Source: Pyrocephalus nanus (taxonomy: Eukaryota; Chordata; Aves; Passeriformes; Tyrannidae). From it: 64,000 bases of DNA. Under the pieces are notes generated by a model that did no database searches, was not told the DNA's origin, and saw only the letters and a program-made list of their open reading frames with translations. Each line of letters opens with the position of its first letter. Position 1 is the stretch's first letter. Positions 24,117 to 35,125 of the stretch are shown piece after piece. The stretch is from assembly GCA_038380795.1 (NCBI GenBank), contig CM076281.1, positions 1,426,001 through 1,490,000 on the forward strand. Direction: 5' to 3'. The position numbers and the translations under genes were made by a program.

Positions 24117-24131
24117 GGAGGATCTTGGCAC

Positions 24132-24143
24132 TCACACTTCCAT
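24132..24143 (-). promoter_or_regulatory. DUSP14: three-codon uORF in DUSP14 leader
   Basis: ATG GAA GTG TGA lies in the 5'UTR, with 15 nt between its stop and the main ATG. Its start context is strong (A at -3, G at +4), while the main start has T at -3 and A at +4. If translated, it should limit initiation at the DUSP14 start unless ribosomes leak past or reinitiate. The sequence is seen directly; the regulatory effect is inferred. Confidence 0.6.
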
Positions 24144-24195
24144 TATGGGAAGAGGTCCAACGGGATCTTCGGCCAAGGGAAGGATTGTCTGGCCT

Positions 24196-24230
24196 GGTGG
24201 TGGTGGTGGTGGTGGTGGTGGTGGTGGTGG
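24196..24230. repeat. (GGT)n / (CCA)n trinucleotide repeat in DUSP14 5'UTR
   Basis: About eleven GGT units on the plus strand, transcribed as CCA repeats in the DUSP14 leader some 30-60 nt after the exon start. It is likely length-polymorphic. Confidence 0.9.
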
Positions 24231-24491
24231 GGCGGCGAGAGCTTCCTCTGCTTAGTCACTGCAAAACACAAGGGAGGCCACATGAGAGGGGCAGCTGTCC
24301 CTGAGCCGTGTCTGGGCAAGGGAGCAGGAAACCCCAGCTCGCCCTGCTGTGGCCTGGCAAAGCTCCCTGGGGAACGTGGGTCTGGTTTCACAGTGCCCAT
24401 CACACCACCGGGCCCCCAGGCATCGCCTGGACAGAACAGGAACAAAAAATCTCCCAGCCTAATTAGCCCCAATTACTCGTTGAGGGTTTAC

Positions 24492-24570
24492 CTGTGGGCC
24501 CGGACGGCACCTCACCCGGATCAGGACGTGGAAGACGAGCTACACCTTTTCCATGCTCAAACCCTCACAG
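24492..24570 (-). other. DUSP14: candidate DUSP14 5'UTR exon
   Basis: On the minus strand a pyrimidine-rich acceptor (CTGGACTCTGGCCAG) ends at 24,571. A strong donor, CCCACAG|GTAAAC, follows 79 bases later. The enclosed segment is locally CpG-rich for an intron and contains its own ATG GAA AAG GTG TAG. A small non-coding leader exon is plausible, but I have no transcript evidence. Confidence 0.3.
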
Positions 24571-26390
24571 CTGGCCAGAGTCCAGAGGGAAGGTGAGGAA
24601 CAGCAGATGCCAGCAACTTGCAGCACCCTGCCCTCTCCCCAGTGCCACCCTTCTCCTTTTTTAGGTGTACGAAGGGCCCCGCCAAAGCACATAAAGGGAG
24701 CAAAGTCGCTCGTTAGGAAAGCTGTGAGTCACGTCCATCCCCATCACTCATCGGCTCTGCCGAAGCAGGGCAAGTGTGGAAAGAGTGACCTGGTTATGTC
24801 AGAAGCTGAGAGTAAAACCCAAGCAGAGGCTGGGACAGGGGAAGCTCTGCTGCTGCTTTAATGCCTCGGAGAGACTCACGCGCTGCCAAGGCTCGGGATC
24901 GCCCGTGGGGGCCGTGTGGGAGAGCCCCTGCTCTGATCCCCCTGCTCCTTTAGGGCTTCTCCAAAGCCAGTGGGGAAACCACAACCAAGGGGACGAGCCC
25001 TGGAGCATTAACAATTTGCCAGTCTGTGTGTTCTCCAGCTGCAGATGGGCCGTGGGAGAGCTCTGGTCTGTGCAGGCTGGAGAGGCCCTGCCCTGCCCTG
25101 CCCAGGTACCTCTGAGCCCACCCGTGTCACTGGCACTGCTGGAGGGGATCTGGGGGATGCTCAGCACCTTGGGGGAGTAGGATGTGTTAGAGGGTCCTCA
25201 AAGGGCTGGGAGACCTCAGCAGTGGCTGGTGGTGCTGCCAGTGGAGTTTTGGCTCTGTGGTGCAGGAACTTAACGAACAGAATGCAGCCTCTGCCGTGGC
25301 TCTTCCCTGCTGGCACCGACTCGAGCAGCTCTGGAAGCCGTGGGCCCAAAGAGCTGCAAGAGCTCCTGCCCCAACGAGGCTTTTGCTTCCCCCAGCAGAC
25401 ACCCCAACACAGCCAGCCAGCAGGAGCAGCAAGGAAAGGGGTGTTGGTTCAAAGGAATAAAGTCCTCTGAGCAGGGGAAGTTTGTGCTTTCAAACGGCTC
25501 TTACTGACAACACAAAGGATTGGGGCACTTACGCTTGGTCACAACCGGTACGGGTCAGGGCCAGAATGTCACGAGGTGCTGATGGGATGGCTCACAGAGT
25601 GTGTCCAGTGCTGACCTGGGGAGAGAAGAGAGCATGGATTTTACTGGGACCTGCACTGGACCTGATCCTGTCCAAGAACTGGGAGGGAGGATCACTGGGC
25701 AGACAGAGGCCTGGGGAAGGCAGACACTGTAATGTCACCAATTCCTGCCAACACAGCACTCCAAGCCACGGTAGGCCCAGAGGAACCTGAGCCTGGCACA
25801 GAAATCATGGCTCAGAAAAATATTAAATAGTTTAAGTAATTAATTTGCTCTAATGTCTCCTTTAGCATCTGGCCAGGCCCAGACACACCTCTGCATCCTT
25901 CTGATGGTGCCCAAAGCCACTCGGTGGGGAGCCCCTGCTCCCGTTCCCTGAGGCACTGCTGGAAGGACAGGGAGAACAGGAAGGGGCAGAGCTGGTGCCA
26001 GAGCTACAGCATTCCACTCCTGGAAAGTGGAGGATGGGGCAACATCCCCTTTTCATTCTGCCAGACCAGAAGTACCACAAGCCCCCAGAGTGGAGGTGAA
26101 GCAGCTGGGAAGTGCTGCTGGACCCCGGCAGAGCGAGAGCAGCGCCCGCCCCAAACCAGCTCTGTACAAGGCAGACCCTCCATCTGCTCCCAGGGGCACC
26201 CAGAGCACTCCCAGGGTGGTTTGGGAAGGGCTTTGCTGCTTTCCATACAGGGCTTCCTGTATGCAGGCAGCAACTTATCCAGATATTTGCATGTGACAGG
26301 CTGGGCTGGCTCTGCAAACTCTGGGGCCACCGGGCTGGCAGCGAACGCCCCGTGTGCCACCCGCTCCCGGCACCGCCGGCACGGCCCCGT

Positions 26391-26495
26391 GAAGCTCATC
26401 CAGTTCCACCCCCTTCCACTAGTCCAGGTTGCTCCAAGCCCTGTCCAACCCGGCCTTGGACACTTCCAGGGATGGGGCAGCCACAGCTTCCCTGT
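26391..26495 (-). mobile_element. CR1 LINE 3'-end fragment (antisense)
   Basis: The plus strand reads GAAGCTCATCCAGTTCCACC, then CCACTAGTCCAGGTTGCTCC and GATGGGGCAGCCACAGCTTC, the complement of the CR1 3' region. It is truncated at both ends. Confidence 0.88.
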
Positions 26496-29400
26496 TACAT
26501 CCCCGGGGCTCCGAATGGCTGCACAGGCAGCGCGGCCTCCGCTCCGTGCTGAGCAGCTCTCGGCCAGAGTGAGTGAATGCTTTGGAGAGGAGCTCATTAT
26601 TTAGGTGAGATAAGGCTGCTGTGCTCCCAGCCCACGTGCCTGGTGGCTCAGGATGCTGCCCAGACAGGGGGGAAAGCCACCAAGGGAGAGGGGCAGGTGC
26701 CAGCGTCCCTTCCCGCGTTCCGCGACGCTCTCAGCGGGAGCTGCCCGGGATGCCACTGACTGTGATGTGCTGTCTCAGGCATGTGACAGAGCCACGCTCC
26801 TGCCCACACACACCAGGCTGAGCAGCTGCTGGCGTGCAGGGAGCTGGGAATGAAAAGGGGCCTCGTCTGCCTGGGCTGGCAGCGGCTCCTGCTGGGTGCG
26901 GCGCCTTCGGCTGAGAGCGGGAGATCCCACCAGGCTGCGTGAGTCTTCATCTGGCCCCAAAGCTGCACCCCCTGCCTGGCCCCAGCTCAGGCAAAGCCTT
27001 GCCCAAAGTGTGCTGTTTTGCCCCCACAAAACTCCCTTTGCCTTTCCCAGCACACCCGTGTCATCCCGCTGCAATCCAGCACTGTTGCTCTTCACGCAGC
27101 CGCTCCCGTCATTGTGCTAAAGCAGAGGGAGAGAGGAGTGAAAAGCCTCTTCCCAGCTGTTGCTGAGTGCAAAGGAAAAAAAAAAAGAAGAGGAAAATAG
27201 CTGAAGATCAAAGAAGGGACGCACGCAGCCCAGCCCTGGCTGTGCCACCTGCAGTACCTGGGAAGCCTGGTGGCACAACAGGCTCCTGGCAGGGAAGGGG
27301 CACTGGCTGCCTCCTTCAGCCTCTGCTGCGGGAGCTGCCCTGGTACAGCCGGGCTGCACCATCTCACCTGCAGCACAGACCCCACATCCTCTCCCATCTT
27401 CCCTGGTTGGAGTGTCCGAGTGGTGGCACAGGCTGGGGGGTCACACCAGCCCCGAGTGTGTCCTCGGGGTGCTGGGGCCTGTCCCAGCTGCCTTGTCACC
27501 ACAGGTGCTCCCCAGCACCAGGCAGGGCATCCGAGGGGTCGGATCCAGAACTGTCCCTAAAGCAGCACTGGAAGTACCTCCCAAAGGAGCTGGAATGTGG
27601 TTGTGGTTTCCTGCAAAGGGCTGAAATTCCCAGATGGTGCAGTGTAGTCCTTTGGGAAAAGACTGGCTGGTGATGGGCCGGTAGCAACCAGGTGTTCCCA
27701 CCATCATATCCTTGTTTGCTGAGCTGACTCCAATTAATGAATGAATTAATCTTGTAACAGCCCTGACCCACAGCAAATCCCTCTCCAGACTCTGCCTTGG
27801 TCTTGCCTGTGCAGAGAGAACAGCCTGGTGGGTTCTGCCATAGCCCTCATCTGCATAATCAGGGGTGAGGGAAGCGAGTGGGTAATTACAGCCTGGAGAA
27901 CGCTCTGCTCTTCAAAGCCTCCAGGTCCTTTCCCAGAGCTCCCGGCTCACACCATCCTCGGGTGCAGGATTACAGAGAGGGGACACTTCTCCAGCACCCA
28001 CCATGCCCAGGATCCCACCCTGCATCCCCTGGCTCTGCTCAGCTCCACAGCTCAGGTGGGTCTGGCTGCTCCTGTCGGGCTCTGTGTGTTGTGCTGTACC
28101 TGGAGGCTGAGCTTTGAGGTTCCCCTGTCCCAGGAGAAGGGGCAGGTGCTTTGTCCGTGGTAGCTGCTCCCATGGAAGGCAGGTTGTGTCCCACCTGGGG
28201 TGGATTTCCCGCTCCTCTCCATCAAGGGGGTTTCCAAAGCCAGACAGCCATGCCTTGGTTTGTGCTCTGGTGGTGCAGCCCCTCGGAAAGGTCGCTGCTG
28301 GCAATGCTCGTGGCTCTGCTCTTCCAAATCTTGCAGCAGCTGGAGTTTGTTTCTCTTTGCTTTCATTCTTGAGAATGCAGTTCTGCTAACAAAGGCTGAA
28401 ATTCCCATGGGAAAGCGTTGCTGGTTCCCGAACCTCCTGAGAAAGGCTTGAAAACACCTCTGGAAGCTCAAAAGACAGAGGCACACAGGGTGATGGGAGT
28501 TAAATACGGTGATCTCCAGGATAGGAGGGAGAGCTGGTCGGGCTCTAGACAATGAGTTGGCAAGTCTGAGCTTCTGCCTTCTTATTCTGGTGCTGCTGGA
28601 TGGTTTGCTCTGATTTGGGGGATTTTTTTTTTTTTTTTAATTTCCTTTTCTTTTTAAAAGTGCCTCTGTGGTTTGTCCCTGAGGGACTCAGCTAAGCCTT
28701 GCAGTTTGTGTCGGGTTCTGTGTCAGGAACACGACAATGGAGCTGGTACCTGGCACAGGTGGACGCTTCCCCAGCCTCCTGTCCCCCTGGCCTGTAGGTT
28801 TAGGGCAGGGGGGAGGCTCAAGGGGGTGGTGGGCCCTGCTCTACTGGTGGAGCAGAGACACTGAAGCCCCCGGTTTTATTCCCAGAACATCATCTGGGAT
28901 TCGAAGCAGGTTTGTGGGCTGGGTGTGTGAAATGTCAGTACCGAGGCAAACCTTCTCCCCCCTCCCAGGAGAGGAAAAGTTATTCATTTTGGAGATGACA
29001 AATGCTCTCTAATCCTGCAGTAAAGAGAAGAGTCAATATCGCAGGCGCTGAACCAACGAGCCTGCTCAGGGCTCTCCCCGGCCAGGCTGAGCAGCAAATT
29101 GCTTCGGAAATGGTCCTGGAGAGTGGCATTTCAAATACATTTCAGCAGAGAGCACAAACTGCAGCCATTCTCGGGTCAGGGCTTGCTTGTGCCGAGTCCA
29201 AGGGAGGCCAGAGCAAGGCTGAGAGGCGAGAGGACGTGTGGGAGCCGCCGGCTCCTGGCTCCTCTTCCCACCCCTCCTGCAGCCCTTTGCTCTGCCAGGT
29301 CCTTGCTCTCCTTCCTGGGGTTGTGGTGGATGTGCTCCCGGAGCCATGACAGGCTCCTCTCGGAGTGCAGGTCAGAGCCATCAGCACAGCCTCGCCGTGA

Positions 29401-32400
29401 GGGGATGAGTGGATTGGGAAGGGGAGCAGAGGCAGGATGGTCTGGGCTGACACAGCACCCCTGATCGATTCTGCCTGGCCTCTCCCAGCGCAGGATGGGA
29501 GCTGTCAGATGTTAAATCAAGATAATAATCTGTCTGCCCGGAGCTCTGAGCAGGCCTGGCTGCTTGGGCAGCTCCCAGCACAGCCGGGTCCCCACGCTTG
29601 CCAGAACACACCAGTAACTTCCCCGAGGATTCATGAGGAAAGAGGAATCATGCCCAAAACGCACCACAAGACACTCCACACGCAGCCCCCCGCTCTCCCG
29701 GGGAGCTCGAGGACCCCGGCTCAAACACATTTAGTCTGGAAGCACAGTCTTGCCTCTCACACAGGCCTGGAGCCTGGGCTGCTCCCATGGGCCGAGCCAG
29801 CTCTCCGGGCTGGTGATCCCTGAGGAGCCTGTCCCAGCCTGCTGCCACGCTGCCTTCCGAGGGGTGACAGCTGACACGGGAGTGTCACGGCTCATCTCCC
29901 TCCCACTGGCACCACTGGGGTGCCCTGGGTGAGGCCGGGGCTTGGCAACCTCACCCGCTGCCTCCTGCATCTGGTCACCAGCCGTGCTCTGCCCTCCCCT
30001 CAGCCCCTCCTCGCGCTGCCAGCCAAAGCCTCGCTCCCTGACAACCCCAGCACCGACAGAGCAGGAAAAATGGGCGGCGAGGTTTTTGGAAGGCTCCATC
30101 CAAGGATGATGCCACTGGGCCCGCTGGGCAGGGCCCGTGGCTGCCAGGCAGGGCGGCAGCTCCACTGACTCCGGATTCCTGCTGTCACCGTCTCCTCGGA
30201 GAGGCGGCGGAGCTGCCCACGGGCACGCTGCGATCCTGCCACACAGCCACCCCCTCCGTGCCGCTCCGGAGTGGGAACGGGCAGAGCTGCTTCCTCTCCG
30301 CTCAGCAGCTGGATCCTGCCAGCTGCCAGCCAAACCTCTGGCCACAGGGAGAGCTCCCGGCCGCAGGGACGGAGCGAGACGGGGAGCGGGCACAACCTGG
30401 TATTTATAAAATCCTCGCTCTGCTCTGAGGACAAGCCTCCCTCGGCAAGCAGCGAGAGGATTTGATGCAAGAAAAACAAACCATCTTCCTTTTTAAAGCC
30501 ACGTCTGTTCTTTCAGAGCCACGGGCTCCTGCACTCGCTGCTCTGTGTGCCAGTCCCTGGGAGAGCACAGCAGAGGCATGGGGCTCACCTGGAGTGTGGC
30601 CACCTGCATCTGGGCGGGTACATGAAACGCTTTAAAAAACAGAATTAAGCCTTGAGGAGGCACAAGCAGGACCCAACAGTTGTGGGCAGCATCAGTTCCA
30701 TACTCGGCTGAACACCCAGGGCTGTTTTCCAGCCCCAAGTGGAGAAATCGTCTGCTGTGAAGCACCACAGATCATTTCAGCGCCAGCTGATGGCAGCTGG
30801 ATTGCATGTGGAGTTTGGGAAAGCTCCCCTGCTCCATCCCCCTGCTCCCTGTGTCCAAGTGTGACCCGGGGGGATGTGGATGGGGCGGAGAGGGGCACAC
30901 TCAGGGAGCAGACCCACGCCTGGCTCCGGCTCCCGGGGTGCTGCAAGATGGAGCCTTGTTTTTTCCGGAGCCGTGCCCTGCGCAGTCACAGCTGACAGGA
31001 GGGACACAATCTCTTCCCTGTTAGCTGAACAAAACACAGGGACCTGGTGTGTTTGCTCGTGTGTGACCCTGCTGGGCTCAGGGCTGTGCCTGCTGCTGCT
31101 GGGGCCGGGCTCTGCCCCAGCCCACCCCAAACCCCACCAAAGTGAAGGCAGCTGCAAATTCACTGCAACATGTCCTGGAAACAGTCTGGTGCTTCCATAC
31201 TGGCCCTCACCCGGGCCTTTTCCAGAGGCAGAGCCAACTGGTGCACACTCTGAACAGCCCAACTTCTCATGGGGGTCCCAAAGCCTGGCACCCCGATAAA
31301 CCTGATGGCAACACAACTCTCACTGGAGGAATTCCTGGTGGGCAGGGGCTGCCCACGCTCTCCCCACACTCCCCAAGGCCAGGCAGGAGCTGGGCACAGG
31401 GCAGTGCAGCTGAAGGGAGAACAGCGGGATGTGCCCACAGCAGCTGTAAGGAATGAGGTCACCTCTGAACACACCGATGGGGTTGTGCAGGGTGACAGGA
31501 AGAGAGGCTGATTTTAATCAACTGGGGGGAAATCAAGTTTACACCAGGCAGCGATTGCTTCCCATGCAAGCAGCATGAGGCCAGCACCTCTTGTCTCCCA
31601 GGAGGTCATTCCAGCTGATCCAGGCTTGGGGGAATGGCATTTTTTAGGGACACCGTGCAAATCCACATTTCCTCCATGAAGGACTCCTTCCTCCCTGAGA
31701 TGCTGCTCGGCCTCCTCCAAAGGGAAGGACCCGCAGCCACTCCCCACTGTGGGGTGGGATGATGGAAACAGGGACAATTAAAGTCCCATCAGTCCAGAAA
31801 CCCCAACCCACCCTGCTGGGGTGAGCATGGCAGCACCTGTTGCGCCTTCCTGCTGGGAAACTCAAACTTGCTTATTACTATTTTATATTATTTTTAAAGC
31901 AGGGAGTAGCCACAGAGCTGAGCCCACAAGCTGCCTGCACTACAGGTGCCCCAGGAAGCGTGGGCAATGTATTTGCCTCCCATTCTCAGGCTTTATTCCT
32001 AAGCATTCAGGGAGCTGGGGCTGCTGCTCAGAGATTCCTCAGCTGTTTCCAAATGCCAGAGCCCTCTCTGCTACATGCTCACACTTCCCTCTGTGTTATG
32101 GTTGCTCAGAGTGCCTTTTTGGAAGTGATAAATAGGGGTGTGTGTGGTGAGGGTTGTGTGCCTGGAGGGGAGGGGCTGGGAGAAGCTCCCATGCCTGGTT
32201 TGAGGCATCAGCCCATTCTAGGGAAAGCCACCCTGGAAGGAAGGTGGTAGCAGGAAGCCTGGAAGGCTCCTCTGGTGCACAGCCTCGTGTAAACAGCTCT
32301 GGTGGGGCCAGTGTGTGGCGAGTGGGAGAGAAGCTGCTCCTGGTACCCACTGCCATGCCCAGGTGCCTTTTCCCTTCTCCTCATTCCCACGCTGTTTTTG

Positions 32401-33420
32401 CATGCCCAGATGTGCAGGTGGCCGGTTCCCTGGGACAAAGCTGGTACCCACTCTCAGAGTGGAGGGCTGAGACTTTCTCGTGCGGGCTCTGCATCCTTTC
32501 CTGCCTTCCATGACGTCTGGCTCAGACAGGTTTCCCCCACACCCTGTGCGTTTCTAGCACTGGAGCAGCATGAGCTCTCTGCCTTTCCAGCTCCGAGATT
32601 CCAGCTGGGATCAGGTATTGAATTAAGCCATGCAAATTTCCATCTTGCCCTGACCAACACGAAAGCGGTGCCAGAGCCCAGAACAGACCCTGCAGCACAG
32701 CAAGGGCTCAGATCAAATCCCTGCGAGTTCACCCTTTGTTCCTGGGAGAAACTGGAATGTCGGTGCCCGTGCCCAGGACCCAGGCGAGCCCTCGGGGGCA
32801 GGAAGGACAGGCAGAGCTGCACGTTCACACCTTGCGGGCATAAATCGATTAAAACCTGCTGCATTACTGCTCCCCTGATGTTCACCAGGGTCACATCAGC
32901 CAAGCCGTGGCAGCAGATCTCTGCCAGTGAGGAGCAGCACGTGCCCCCAGAATTGGGGACCTTTCTTTCTCGTTCCCTGGGAACCAGAGTGCCACAGAGC
33001 TCATCCCAACCACGAGAACGCAGCACACACCAAGGTTTACGGCGAGGCCTGGGGGAAGAATCCACTCCCTACCAGAGCAGGGACAGCTGATCTGGTGTAT
33101 CATAAGGGAAAACAGTGTTTTGTCAGTGCTAATCCTCCACCATTCCTGTGGCAGGGGCATTAGGGATAAACTGAACTTGCAACATGATATTAGGGCATCT
33201 GCCAACACTCAAACCTCCAGAATAAAAGGCTCATTTGCTGCCCAGTCGAACAGGTTATAATCCTGCCCCATCTCCCTACAGCCAAATGCCACTCATTGAT
33301 TACTGGTGTTGCTCAAAGCAGCTGCTCCGGAGCTGAGTCAAGGGCCACGCACACAACCCGTCTGGATGAGAGGCCGGGCAGCCGCAGGCACACGCCGGGG
33401 TTGTGGCACCGGGGTGCCCT

Positions 33421-33870
33421 GAGAGCCAGGGGTGCCCAGGGCAGGAGCCAGGGAGAGGTGTTGAGAGGCGGGTACCCAGGGCAGGAGCCAGGGAGAGGTG
33501 TTGAGAGGTGGGTACCCAGGGCAGGAGCCAGGGAGGGGGGTCCTAAGAGGGGAGTGCCAAGAGCAGGATCCAGGGATGGATGCTGAGCTAGGGGTGCCCA
33601 GGGCAGGATCCAAGGATGGGTGCCGAGCTGGGGGTGCCCAGGGCTGGATCCAGGGATGGGTGCTGAGAGGGAAGTGCCCAGGGCAGAATCCAAGGATGGG
33701 TGCCGAGCTGAGGGTGCCCAGGGCAGGATCCAGGGATGGGTGCCGAGCTGGGGGTGCCCTGGGCAGGATCCAAGGATGGGTACCGAGAAGGAAGAGCCCA
33801 GGGCAGGATCCAAGGATGGGTGCCGAGAAGGAAGAGCCCAGGGCAGGATCCAAGGATGGGTGCCCTGCTC
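33421..33870. repeat. 40-bp minisatellite, about 11 copies
   Basis: The core GGGCAGGATCCAAGGATGGG recurs with an exact 40-base spacing at 33,601, 33,641, 33,681, 33,721, 33,761, 33,801 and 33,841. Related but more diverged units with the same 40-base spacing lie at 33,439, 33,479, 33,519 and 33,559. The array stops at the edge of the DUSP14 CpG island. Because 40 is not a multiple of 3, open frames through it change reading phase each copy; it is not coding. Confidence 0.93.
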
Positions 33871-33879
33871 CGGCAGAGC

Positions 33880-34600
33880 CCGCGGTGGGGCTGGGGCTGG
33901 TTCCACGTCGAGCTCTGCCCGTGGCTGCTCTGGTGCAGCTCCGAGGTGACACCCCGCTCCCTCGCCGGGCTTACCCGCGGTTGGAGCACCGGCCACCCCG
34001 TTCTTGCCGCGTCCCGCTCCTTCGGGCACCGCCGGCAGAGCCACCACTGCCCCCCGTCCCACGGCAGCGCCCGGCCGGGGCCGCATCCCGCGGGTTGCTG
34101 AGCCCTGCCCGGGCACAGCCGCACCTCCGTCCCGGTGGGGATGGAGGGGTGGGATCCCCTCGCACCCCGTCCCGCCCGTGCGGGCAGATCCAGGAGGACT
34201 CCAGGGGTCGGCCGGGGTTCCCCCAGCGGGGCGGGCTGGGGACAGCTGGGGGCGGCGGGAGCACGGCGGGGCCCCACAGCCCGGCCATGCGGGGCCAGCC
34301 CGAGCCCCCTCCCCGAGCCCCGGCTCCCCCCTCCCGCCCCTGCCCGTCCCTACCATGGCTCCGGGCGGCGGCTCCGCGCTCCCTCGCAGCCGTGGCGGCG
34401 GCGGCGGGCCGGGACTTTTATCGTGCTCGGCCGGCTCCGTCTCGGCGGTGCCACCTGACCGCGGAGCCGGGGCCGCCCCCGCCCGCCGAGCCGCCGTTAC
34501 CAGGCTACGGGGGGCGGCCCGGCCCGGCCCCCGGGCGGGGGCTCCGGGAGACCGGCCCCGCTTAAAGGAGCCGCCGCTGTCGGCCCTGTGGGGAGGGGAT
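33880..34600 (-). promoter_or_regulatory. DUSP14: CpG island, probable DUSP14 promoter and first exon
   Basis: This is the densest CpG cluster in the window. It lies upstream of DUSP14 in the expected orientation, between the DUSP14 coding exon and the 3' end of TADA2A. On the minus strand two consensus donors occur inside it: CCGCGG|GTAAGC (exon end 33,975) and GCCATG|GTAGGG (exon end 34,354). Each could end a non-coding or mostly non-coding first exon. The minus-strand sequence GCTCCTTTAAGCGG near 34,560 is a weak TATA-like element. A promoter is inferred from composition and position; the start site is not determined. Confidence 0.6.
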
Positions 34601-34760
34601 CGTGTGTGGGGCGGGGATCGTGTGTGGGGCGAGGATCGTGTGTGTGGCAGGGATCGTGTGTGGGGCAGGGATCGTGTGTGGGGCAAGGATCGTGTGTGGG
34701 GAGGGGATCGTGTGTGGGATGGGGATCGTGTGTGGGGCAAGGATCGTGTGTGGGGCGGGG
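34594..34760. repeat. 18-bp G-rich tandem repeat, nine copies
   Basis: Units of the form GATCGTGTGTGGGGCAGG recur every 18 bases, with GATCG at 34,598, 34,616, 34,634, 34,652, 34,670, 34,688, 34,706, 34,724 and 34,742. The period is a multiple of 3, so every frame shows a six-residue protein repeat; these are artefacts of the repeat. The array lies immediately upstream of the CpG island relative to DUSP14 transcription. Confidence 0.95.
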
Positions 34761-35125
34761 GGCCCGGCGGGGATGGGGACGAGGGGTGTCTCGATGGGGA
34801 CGTGGCGGGGATACGACTGTGTGTGGGCTCCCTGTGGGGATCCCTGTGGGGACGTGGCAGGGTCCCTGTAGGGATGGGACCGCGTGTGGGGACAAGTGGG
34901 GGGCCCTGTTGGGGTGGAGATAGGTAAGGGTTCCGGTGGGGACATAACGAGGTCCCTATGAGGACAAGTGTGGATTCCACTGGGGATGCGGTGGGGTCCC
35001 TGTGGGAATAAGACTTTGTGGACGCGATGGAGTCCCTGTGGACAAGCAGGGATGTGGCAGAGCCCATGACATCCCTGTTAGGGATGGGACATGTCATGTC
35101 CCCATGGGGACCCTACCAGTGTGTG
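34761..35125. repeat. degenerate G-rich repeat (GGGGAC/GTCCCTGTGGGG type)
   Basis: Irregular recurrences of GTCCCTGTGGGGAC-like words with many runs of three to five G continue beyond the 18-bp array. I see no fixed period. G-quadruplex formation on the plus strand is plausible from the G-run density. Confidence 0.65.

Larger units (their letters stand above)
24117..24258 (-). other. DUSP14: DUSP14 5'UTR part of the coding exon
   Basis: Reading the minus strand, TTGTGTTTTGCAG ends at 24,259 as a good splice acceptor, so the exon starts at 24,258. The 142-base leader contains a (CCA)n run and a three-codon uORF. No in-frame ATG extends the protein upstream. Confidence 0.8.
24571..33972 (-). 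other. DUSP14: presumed DUSP14 5' intron, about 9.4 kb
   Basis: The stretch has moderate-to-high GC and no exon that I can support. It contains a CR1 fragment at 26,391-26,495, a T-run around 28,623-28,638 and, at its promoter-side end, the 40-bp minisatellite. Open frames here are short or overlapping on both strands and show no recognisable protein family. Confidence 0.5.

Noticed and set aside
24117..24131. Five-codon upstream extension of DUSP14
   Set aside because: It would start at GTG, not ATG, and the family N-terminus aligns with the ATG at 24,116.
23454..24596. 380-residue open frame on the plus strand over DUSP14
   Set aside because: It is the antisense shadow of the GC3-rich DUSP14 coding exon, extended by the (GGT)n repeat into poly-Trp. 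It has no recognisable homology.
30000..33300. Multiple 100-260-residue open frames on both strands in the DUSP14 5' intron
   Set aside because: They come in overlapping pairs typical of GC-rich non-coding DNA, with no domain, no flanking splice-site pattern that fits and no recognised homology.
33421..33870. CRISPR-like regularly spaced repeat
   Set aside because: The 40-bp units are head-to-tail with no unique spacers, in a vertebrate genome; it is a minisatellite.
33313..35097. 594-residue open frame on the minus strand, with long overlapping frames on both strands across 33.3-35.1 kb
   Set aside because: The frames exist because GC-rich minisatellites (40-bp and 18-bp units) and the CpG island contain few stops. 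They consist of repeat translations such as HTI/GDRVWG arrays, have no domain, and are open on both strands at once.
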